Source of the DNA: Mucispirillum schaedleri
Lineage (GTDB): Bacteria; Chrysiogenota; Deferribacteres; Deferribacterales; Mucispirillaceae
Length of the DNA stretch: 64,000 nucleotides
Assembly: GCA_949287985.1 (NCBI GenBank)
Contig: CASEIN010000043.1
Location: 42,813 to 106,812, forward strand
Direction of reading: 5' to 3'
The notes beneath the pieces were generated by a model that saw only the letters and a list, made by a program, of their open reading frames with translations, had not been told where the DNA came from and ran no database searches. Of this stretch, positions 57,534 to 64,000 are shown piece after piece. Each line of letters opens with the position of its first letter. The stretch's first letter is position 1. The translations under genes and the position numbers were made by a program.

Positions 57534-58321
57534 CCTAGTGCAGTATCTAAAAATGTCATTAACAAAAACCCAGACATCATTCCGATTGTTGCCCCATGAG
57601 AGTGAGTATCAGATTGTGATTCTGGTATTAATTCTTCTACCACAACATATATCATAGCTCCTGCTGCAAATGAAAGGGTGTAAGGAAGCAGAAATGACAT
57701 ATGAAATGCAAAATATGCACCAAGTACAGCAGCAATAGGCTCTACAAAGCCAGAAAGTTGCCCTATCATAAAACTTCTACGTTTTGAAAAACCTTCTTTC
57801 ATTAAAGGAATAGAAACTGCTGCACCCTCTGGTAAGTTTTGTATCCCTATACCTAAGGCAACTATCATAGCTGAAGCAAGTGTAACCCCCTCATTTGCCA
57901 TAGCACCGAAAGCAACACCAACAGCAAACCCTTCCGGTATATTGTGTAAAGTTATAGCAAACACAAGTAAAATACTTTTTCTAAGATTACTATTCATTCC
58001 TTCTGGTTTTCCATCTTTTGAGTTGGGATGAAGGTGTGGCAGCAGTTTATCCATAACCATAAGCACAATACCACCTGCTGCAAAGCCTAATATGAGTGGC
58101 ATCCATTCTATCATACCTGCTTCTTTTGCAATTTCTTGAGCAGGAAGCAAAAGTGACCAAAAAGATGCTGCCACCATAACGCCTGCTGCAAACCCAAGCA
58201 TAATGTTTAATACATTTTTATTTATTGTTTTAAAGAAAAAAACTAAAGCAGCACCTGCTGAAGTCATCCCCCATGTAAAAAGCCCTGCCATTAAGGCAAG
58301 AAATAATGGATTATTTTCCAT
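57530..58321 (-). CDS. ZIP-family metal transporter
   Basis: This 263-residue ZIP transporter (ZupT/GufA group) has eight membrane helices. Metal motifs are in HNIPEGFAVGVAFG (helix 4) and QNLPEGAAVSIPL (helix 5). A His-rich loop (LPHLHPNSKDG) and a SQSDTHSHG stretch may bind metal. It likely takes up Zn2+ or Fe2+. Confidence 0.92.
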   Translation of the reverse strand: MENNPLFLALMAGLFTWGMTSAGAALVFFFKTINKNVLNIMLGFAAGVMVAASFWSLLLPAQEIAKEAGMIEWMPLILGFAAGGIVLMVMDKLLPHLHPNSKDGKPEGMNSNLRKSILLVFAITLHNIPEGFAVGVAFGAMANEGVTLASAMIVALGIGIQNLPEGAAVSIPLMKEGFSKRRSFMIGQLSGFVEPIAAVLGAYFAFHMSFLLPYTLSFAAGAMIYVVVEELIPESQSDTHSHGATIGMMSGFLLMTFLDTALG

Positions 58322-58353
58322 AACAATACCTCATTTATGTAGAATAATTTATA

Positions 58354-59307
58354 CTATTTTATAATATCTGGCGATATATACCATAAATCCATATGTATTG
58401 CAGTAAAAGAAACTGCTGTTATAATTATCCATAAAATAACAGATACTAACAATGAACGCACACCAACTTTAGCCAGTTCTCCAATAGTTAAACCAGCACC
58501 CACTAAAAATAAAGTGCCTGTCATTAAATGTTTACCTATTTTTGAAAGACTACTCCACAGTTCATTACCTACTGGAAAAAGTGTTGTAATTAAACCTGCT
58601 ATTAAAAAACCAACTAAAAACCAAGGAAAAGGTGGTTTAGTTTCAGATTTATTAAATTTTGCCATTCCTAAAGAAAGAGGAAATATCCACAATGCTCTAG
58701 TAAGTTTTACAGTAATAGCAATACCTGCTGCGATTGCTCCATATTGAGTGGCTGCACCAACAACACTTGATGTATCATGAATTGCAATTGCAGCCCACAA
58801 CCCAAATGATGCTTCATCCATACCTAATAAATGACCAAGTGGTGGAAAAATAATCAGCCCTATAGCATTCAGTAAAAATACTACTGCCATAGATACTGCT
58901 GTTTGGCTTTGCGTTGCATTAATAGCTGGTGCCATAGCAGCAATAGCACTACCACCACATATTGCTGTACCACTTGTTAATAATATTGATAAATTTTTCT
59001 CAATTTGAAATATTCTTCCAAGCAGCAGCCCTATTATCATTGTCATAGCAATAGATGTAAATGTTATACCAATAGAAGTAAACCCAACTTTTAAAATTAC
59101 ACCTATTTGCATACCAAACCCTAAAAGAATTACAGAAGTTTGAAGTAATTTTTTTGAGATTTTACCTGTAACATCTTTTACAGGGTTACCAAAAATAAGT
59201 GCTATTGCAATACCTATTATTAACCCAATAGCTGGATAATCTGTAGTAATAGAAAGAACTAATGCAACAGCAAACCAAAATAATTTATAAGATAATATTT
59301 TTTTCAT
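58354..59307 (-). CDS. YeiH-family putative sulfate exporter
   Basis: This 317-residue protein with about ten membrane segments is of the YeiH (PF03601) group. Marks are LLQTSVILLGFGMQIG, GTAICGGSAIAAMAPAI and AIHDTSSVVGAA. The family name comes from a link to sulfonate and taurine metabolism; transport of sulfate has not been shown for most members. It overlaps the carB stop by four bases. Confidence 0.9.
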   Translation of the reverse strand: MKKILSYKLFWFAVALVLSITTDYPAIGLIIGIAIALIFGNPVKDVTGKISKKLLQTSVILLGFGMQIGVILKVGFTSIGITFTSIAMTMIIGLLLGRIFQIEKNLSILLTSGTAICGGSAIAAMAPAINATQSQTAVSMAVVFLLNAIGLIIFPPLGHLLGMDEASFGLWAAIAIHDTSSVVGAATQYGAIAAGIAITVKLTRALWIFPLSLGMAKFNKSETKPPFPWFLVGFLIAGLITTLFPVGNELWSSLSKIGKHLMTGTLFLVGAGLTIGELAKVGVRSLLVSVILWIIITAVSFTAIHMDLWYISPDIIK

Positions 59308-62300
59308 TTTTCTAATCTATTTATTTCTTGTAAACTTCTTAACCTGCTTACAGCTGTTTGAGCTGCTTTTATACCATTTGCAGCAGCTAAGGCAGCATCT
59401 ATTGTTGTAACATATGGTATATTATATTTTACAGCACTTTTTCTTATTAATGCCCCATCACTTTTTAATGATTTACTTCCCGGAGTATCTATAATTAAAT
59501 TAAGCTCACCATTAATTATTAAATCAGTAATATTTGGCCTGCCTTCGCTTTCTTTAAAAATAAATTCTGATTTAATATTATTACTTTGTAAAAAGTCATA
59601 AGTGCCTCTTGTAGCAATAATTTTAAACCCTATGCTTTCTAAAACTTTTGCAGTTTCTAAAAGTTTATCATCTTTTTTATCGCATGAAAGTAAAACAGTT
59701 CCTTTTAAAGGCATAAAAAGCCCTGCTGATTCTTCTGCTTTATAATATGCATACTCAAAAGTATCAGCAATACCCATAACTTCACCAGTAGATTTCATTT
59801 CTGGTCCTAACACAGGGTCTGTATTTGGAAATTTATTAAATGGCAGCACTGCCTGCTTAACTGCATAAAAATCAAAATTAGGTTTTTTCAAGTTAAATGA
59901 TGCAAGACTTCTGCCTTCCATTAATAAAGTAGCAATTTTTGCCATAGGTATACCTGTCACTTTAGATATTATAGGCACAGTTCTTGATGCCCTAGGGTTT
60001 GCTTCAAGCACATATATAACATTATTTTCAACAGCAAACTGCACATTTATAAGCCCTACTACACCTAACTCTATGGCAATTTTTTTCATATATGTTTCTA
60101 TTAACTCTTTTTGCTGTTCTGTAAGCCTTACAGGTGGGATAACACATGCAGAATCACCAGAATGCACACCAGCTAATTCAATATGCTCCATAATAGCTGG
60201 CACAAATGCTTCTTTTCCATCACATAAAGCATCTGCTTCACATTCTAAAGCATTATTTAAAAACCTGTCTATTAATAATGGTTTATCTTCACTTATTTCA
60301 ATATCTTTAGAAATATATTCTTTTAGTTCTTGAGAGTTATTTATAATTGCCATACCTCTGCCACCTAACACATAAGATGGGCGAATAATAACAGGATAGC
60401 CTATTTTTGATGCAATATCTTCTACTTCGTTAATATTAGCAGCTGTTCCAGCTTCCGGCATTTTTATATCTAACTTATCCATTAATCTTGCAAAAAGTTC
60501 TCTATCTTCAACAGATGCAATAACTTCTGGTTTTGTTCCAAGCATATTAACACCTGCTGATTGTAGTTTTTTAGCAATATTTAATGGAGTCTGCCCTCCA
60601 AACTGCACAATTGCACCCATTGGTTTTTCAAAATTATATATCTCAATTACATCTTCAACAGTTAAAGGTTCAAAATAAAGCCTGTCAGAAGTATCATAAT
60701 CAGTTGACACAGTTTCTGGGTTACAGTTTACAATAATGGTTTCATAACCTGCTTCTTTCATTGCAATTGCTGCATGCACTGAGCAGTAATCAAACTCAAT
60801 ACCTTGACCAATTCTATTAGGTCCACTGCCCAGCACCATTACTTTTTTCTTATTGTTATCAGCTGCCTGTTCACCTTCATCTCTATTATAAGTGGAATAA
60901 TAATAGCAAGCACTGGAAAAGCCTGTTTTTTCATCTTTTTTAACCCCTGAAACCCAAATAGGAAGAAATACAGGGCGAACTCCCATATCATTACGGCGTT
61001 CTCTTACTACTTTTTCTTTAGTTTTTAAAAGGTCTGCAATATATTTGTCTGAAAAACCATCTTTTTTAGCACGATAAAGAACATCATCAGGTATTGATAC
61101 AATTGTATATGATTCTATTTTATTTTCCATATCCACTATTTCTTTCATTTGCTCTATGAAATAGTGTTTAATTTTTGTAATATTATGCAGTTCATCAATA
61201 GACATGCCTTTTTTTAATGCTTCATACATTATCCACTGACGCTGGCTTGATGGAGTATATAACAAGTTTCTTAATTCATCTAATGATTTTTCTTTATATT
61301 CTTTTACATTACCAAGTCCAAACCTGCCATTTTCAAGGGAACGAATAGCTTTTAAAAATGCTTCTTTGTAAGTAGTTCCTATGCTCATTACTTCCCCAAC
61401 AGCTTTCATTTGTGTGCCAAGCTTGTCTTCTTCCTGTGGGAATTTTTCAAATGCCCAGCGAGCAAATTTAATAACAACGTAATCACCATTAGGAACATAT
61501 TTATCAAGTGTGCCAAACTTATAATGAGGTATTTCATCAAGTGTAAGCCCTGCTGCAAGTTTTGCAGAAATATATGCAATAGGAAAACCTGTTGCTTTAG
61601 AAGCTAAAGCAGATGAACGAGAAGTTCTTGGGTTTATTTCAATTATTACAATTCTATTAGTTTTTGGATCATGAGCAAACTGCACATTTGTGCCACCTGT
61701 AACTCCCACATTATGGGCAATATCCCATGCATGTTTTTGTAAACGTTTTTGAACATCTTCACTAATTGTAAGCATTGGTGCTGCACAAAAACTATCTCCA
61801 GTATGAACTCCCATAGGGTCTATATTTTCTATAAAACAAACTGTTATTATCTGCCCCTTGCTGTCTCTAACTATTTCAAGTTCTAATTCTTCCCAGCCTG
61901 CAACACTTTCTTCTATTAATACTTGGTTTATCATAGATGCTGCAATACCATTGGAAGCTACTTTTTTTAATTCAGCAGCATTATAAACAAGCCCACCGCC
62001 TGTTCCACCAAGTGTATATGCAGGACGGACAACAACAGGATATCCTAAATCATTAGCTATTTTTTCTGCTTCTTCTACAGTATAGGCAGGTATACTCTTT
62101 GGCATATCCACACCTATTTTTTCCATAGTTTCTTTAAAAATAATTCTATCTTCGCCACGTTCAATAGCTTCAAGGTTAATGCCTATAACTTCAACATTAT
62201 ATTTTGCCAAAATACCAGCTTTAGAAAGCTCCATAGTCAAATTTAAACCAGTCTGCCCCCCAAGGCTTGGAAGAAGTGAATCAGGCCTTTCTTTTGCAAT

Positions 62301-62531
62301 TATATCTTCAAGCCTTTTCACATTTAAAGGTTCGATATATGTAATATCAGCAGTATCTGGGTCTGTCATAATTGTAGCAGGGTTTGAATTAACAAGCACA
62401 ACTTCATAACCTAATTCCTTTAAGGCTTTACAAGCTTGAGTTCCAGAATAATCAAACTCACAAGCCTGCCCTATTACTATAGGACCAGAACCAATTATTA
62501 ATACCTTTTTAATATCTTCCCTTTTTGGCAT
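59304..62531 (-). CDS. carB: Carbamoyl-phosphate synthase large subunit
   Basis: This 1075-residue enzyme makes carbamoyl phosphate for arginine and pyrimidines. It has two homologous ATP-grasp halves, each with the GSGP(I/N)xIGQ...EFDYS/C start (near 14 and 565). The carboxy-phosphate and carbamate sites are intact: NPRTSRSSALASKATGFPIA and NPRASRTVPIISKVTGIPMA. A C-terminal MGS-like regulatory domain follows (from about 940). carA is not next to it. The other pyr genes are elsewhere in the window. Confidence 0.98.
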   Translation of the reverse strand: MPKREDIKKVLIIGSGPIVIGQACEFDYSGTQACKALKELGYEVVLVNSNPATIMTDPDTADITYIEPLNVKRLEDIIAKERPDSLLPSLGGQTGLNLTMELSKAGILAKYNVEVIGINLEAIERGEDRIIFKETMEKIGVDMPKSIPAYTVEEAEKIANDLGYPVVVRPAYTLGGTGGGLVYNAAELKKVASNGIAASMINQVLIEESVAGWEELELEIVRDSKGQIITVCFIENIDPMGVHTGDSFCAAPMLTISEDVQKRLQKHAWDIAHNVGVTGGTNVQFAHDPKTNRIVIIEINPRTSRSSALASKATGFPIAYISAKLAAGLTLDEIPHYKFGTLDKYVPNGDYVVIKFARWAFEKFPQEEDKLGTQMKAVGEVMSIGTTYKEAFLKAIRSLENGRFGLGNVKEYKEKSLDELRNLLYTPSSQRQWIMYEALKKGMSIDELHNITKIKHYFIEQMKEIVDMENKIESYTIVSIPDDVLYRAKKDGFSDKYIADLLKTKEKVVRERRNDMGVRPVFLPIWVSGVKKDEKTGFSSACYYYSTYNRDEGEQAADNNKKKVMVLGSGPNRIGQGIEFDYCSVHAAIAMKEAGYETIIVNCNPETVSTDYDTSDRLYFEPLTVEDVIEIYNFEKPMGAIVQFGGQTPLNIAKKLQSAGVNMLGTKPEVIASVEDRELFARLMDKLDIKMPEAGTAANINEVEDIASKIGYPVIIRPSYVLGGRGMAIINNSQELKEYISKDIEISEDKPLLIDRFLNNALECEADALCDGKEAFVPAIMEHIELAGVHSGDSACVIPPVRLTEQQKELIETYMKKIAIELGVVGLINVQFAVENNVIYVLEANPRASRTVPIISKVTGIPMAKIATLLMEGRSLASFNLKKPNFDFYAVKQAVLPFNKFPNTDPVLGPEMKSTGEVMGIADTFEYAYYKAEESAGLFMPLKGTVLLSCDKKDDKLLETAKVLESIGFKIIATRGTYDFLQSNNIKSEFIFKESEGRPNITDLIINGELNLIIDTPGSKSLKSDGALIRKSAVKYNIPYVTTIDAALAAANGIKAAQTAVSRLRSLQEINRLEK

Positions 62532-62708
62532 ACTTTACTCCTAAATTTTAAATATTATTAAAACAAAGCATTTTACTATTATCATATTTTTTTGTAAAGA
62601 ATAATTATATAACAACTTAATGTTATTTGTAATAATCATAAAAACCCTTTATTTTAAAAGCTTATAAGACTATGATAATAAAAAATTATTTTTTTTGTAA
62701 AAAAATAC

Positions 62709-62738
62709 TTGACTAAAAATAAAATATATGATTATATT
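62709..62738 (+). promoter_or_regulatory. Promoter for tRNA-Phe
   Basis: TTGACT at 62709-62714 and TATATT at 62733-62738 (18-base spacer, or TTATAT with 17) lie 18 bases before the tRNA 5' end. Confidence 0.6.
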
Positions 62739-62756
62739 CTCAAACCAAATGGTATT

Positions 62757-62832
<76 letters not shown>

Positions 62833-62916
62833 TTCCTTTATATTTTTACTACTTCTTGATAATTACTCTATCACTTGTTTCGTTGAAAAATTTTAAATTA
62901 AATAGATTATATTCAC

Positions 62917-63294
62917 TTATTTTTCTTCTTTATTTTCATTCAATTCTATTTTATTAGACAGATAGGTAGATATTTCAAGATTATTTTTATATACTATAAA
63001 ATAATTGCTAATGTAAAAAAGTAATATAATTACTAATGGGATAACAATAAAGGTTAATTTTTTTAGTATATAACCATACTTACTCCATATATTTTCCTTA
63101 ATATTATCAGCATAAGCCAGTTCAAATGCCTTCATTTCATCAGTATGTAATGTTGGAGCAACAGCAGAAGCAATGTTTTCCATAAGTAAATGGAGTTTTT
63201 TATCACCATCATCATCAACAGAAAATTTACCTTTATACCCTAAAATTAAACAAACATATATAAATTCAAGCATATCTTTATTTTTTGCAGACAT
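62917..63294 (-). pseudogene. tssL: C-terminal fragment of type VI protein TssL (DotU-like)
   Basis: The 125 residues match only the C-terminal part of DotU/TssL: DMLEFIYVCLILGYKGKF (start of the core helices), a helical part and one membrane segment (about 80-102). Full TssL has more than 100 further residues in front, and these are absent between here and hcp. The fragment has an ATG at 63294 with GGGTGG upstream, so it could still be translated. A deletion between hcp and tssL would explain it. TssL normally anchors the type VI membrane complex to the inner membrane. Confidence 0.75.
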
Positions 63295-63327
63295 ATAATA
63301 GACCACCCTTAATGTATATTTAATTAT

Positions 63328-63354
63328 ATGGGCTAAATATACTTTTTAGCCCAT
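63328..63354 (-). terminator. Hairpin between hcp and tssL remnants
   Basis: A 10-bp perfect stem (ATGGGCTAAA and complement) with a seven-base loop lies 11 bases past the original hcp stop. It has no clean T-run. Confidence 0.5.
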
Positions 63355-63364
63355 TTATTATTTC

Positions 63365-63757
63365 TTATGCATTTCTCCAGTCATCACTGCCACTTGTGCC
63401 GCTTGCTACATGCTCTCATACTATCTTACGGTAGTTTAAGCTTACTTGAAACTGCTTGGTCTTTTCACTGTTGCCTGGCTCTTGTGCATTTGGCATTAAT
63501 AATGATATATCTGTTATTACTGCATCTTCAAATATTGTAGAAAAGAAATGCTCTTGACCACCACCTGTTGAGGTCCTGTACCATTTTACTTCCACATTGT
63601 TTAATTTTTCGCCTTTAGTTAATGCATTATAAAGAAGTGGTACTGACTTGTTTAAGGAACAAGTAAATACAAATGGTTTATGCATCCTTTGACCACTTGG
63701 TTGACCGCTTTGTGGGTCGGTTGGAACTGTTACTACATGGGTTACTTCTTGAGCCAT
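63365..63757 (-). pseudogene. hcp: Type VI tube protein Hcp, 5'-truncated and with internal stop
   Basis: Hcp forms the type VI tube. Here the chain begins MAQEVTHVVTVPTDPQSGQ, a block found about 40 residues into full Hcp of this type, so the N-terminus is missing. The TGA at 63418-63416 stands where Hcp has Trp (after YRKIV). Past it the frame continues EHVASGTSGSDDWRNA to a TAA at 63365, still matching the Hcp end. No Shine-Dalgarno precedes 63757. An IS30-family gene ends 12 bases upstream, so insertion probably cut off the 5' end. Confidence 0.88.
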
Positions 63758-64000
63758 TATCGGTAAATTCTAAAAACGATTGCAACAAATTAAGCAGTTG
63801 TTCAAGTTCTCATAAAAAATATCATTAGCCGATTTATAATTAAATAATTTTCTAGGATAATTATTAATCCAGTCTTGTATTTTTTTAATATAACTACTAG
63901 AAAAATTTTTAATATCAGTTTTCTTTTTAATAAACTTTCTAATAAGTTTATTATTATTTTCATTACTACCCCTTTCCCAAGAACAATAAGGGTGAGCATA
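63758..64000 (-). mobile_element. IS30-family element, right-hand part
   Basis: The window ends inside an insertion sequence. Its transposase reading frame fills 63770-64000, and its boundary with the hcp remnant falls within about 12 bases of 63757. The other end and terminal repeats are outside the window. Confidence 0.75.
63770..64000 (-). CDS. IS30-family transposase, C-terminal part
   Basis: Reading the minus strand from the window edge gives 77 codons without a stop: YAHPYCSWERGSNENNN (with the Glu of the DDE triad in NEN), then KLIRKFIKKKTD, QDWINNYPRKLFNYKSAND, and a stop at 63770. This is the typical end of IS30 transposases. The rest lies beyond the window. It is in line with hcp and stops 12 bases before its remnant. 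Confidence 0.9.
   Translation of the reverse strand, partial: YAHPYCSWERGSNENNNKLIRKFIKKKTDIKNFSSSYIKKIQDWINNYPRKLFNYKSANDIFYENLNNCLICCNRF

Noticed and set aside
63416..63418. TGA in hcp as a recoded Trp codon
   Set aside because: TGA is used as an ordinary stop elsewhere (for example alr), RF2 is present, and hcp is also 5'-truncated, so a nonsense mutation is simpler.
63802..63999. 65-residue open frame at the right edge
   Set aside because: It is a wrong frame of the IS30 transposase; the neighbouring frame gives the clear IS30 C-terminus.

Overview
The window is AT-rich DNA (roughly 30% GC by eye) from a diderm bacterium. It encodes LptE, an Mla-type lipid transporter, two outer-membrane barrel proteins, several lipoproteins and type VI secretion remnants. 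The futalosine menaquinone enzyme MqnD, a class II (B12-dependent) ribonucleotide reductase, a flavocytochrome c sulfide dehydrogenase and orphan chemotaxis parts suggest an anaerobic or microaerophilic, motile organism. My best guess is a Deferribacterota of the Mucispirillum type. That is inference from gene content and base composition, not from a marker gene.

Layout: 1-755 is the end of an operon with a TauE/SafE-like membrane protein and a FixH-like protein. A 700-bp AT-rich gap follows, holding a very good candidate dif site (1251-1278), so the replication terminus probably lies here. Consistent with that, most genes to the right of it are on the minus strand, which would be the leading strand there. 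1472-4838 is a plus-strand purine operon (HAD phosphatase, MtaD-type deaminase, adenylosuccinate lyase). 4988-19237 is a long minus-strand run: prfB, alr, mlaE-mlaF-long mlaD, mqnD, a lipid kinase, cheW, recG, pyrK, pyrD, an rRNA-type methyltransferase and a CsgG-like lipoprotein. 19380-22136 is pyrRBC. 22171-22887 is an FMN riboswitch followed by a dead ribB. 22944-30030 holds an MCP, an Fe-S assembly cluster (unusual IscS-like protein, IscU, Nfu, Asd-like protein), rodZ, coaX and birA.

30239-35453 is leuS-lptE-holA followed by a GT2-GtrA fusion. 35461-39886 is tRNA-Gln-proB-proA-nadD-rsfS-trmL plus a small P-loop kinase. 39980-44411 has MarR and IscR-like regulators, an ornithine cyclodeaminase family protein and nrdJ. 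44470-45131 is a hairpin-rich gap. 45132-48790 holds two paralogous barrel proteins and a transglutaminase-like protein. 48920-51153 is a formyltransferase-like gene and lysS. 51194-53262 is recO and mgtE. 53450-55408 is the fccAB-like pair. 55565-62531 holds an alternative sigma factor, EamA, ZIP and YeiH transporters and carB. 62757-62832 is tRNA-Phe. The right edge (62917-64000) is a decayed type VI locus: a tssL fragment and an hcp that has lost its 5' end next to an IS30-family element and also carries an internal stop.

The genes cover much of de novo pyrimidine synthesis (carB, pyrB, pyrC, pyrD, pyrK and the regulator pyrR; carA, pyrE and pyrF are not here). Several link to sulfur: an IscS-like protein without its PLP lysine, a sulfide dehydrogenase pair, a YeiH-family exporter and a TauE/SafE-like protein. 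Gene starts were moved where a Shine-Dalgarno sequence favoured a downstream codon; each case is stated.
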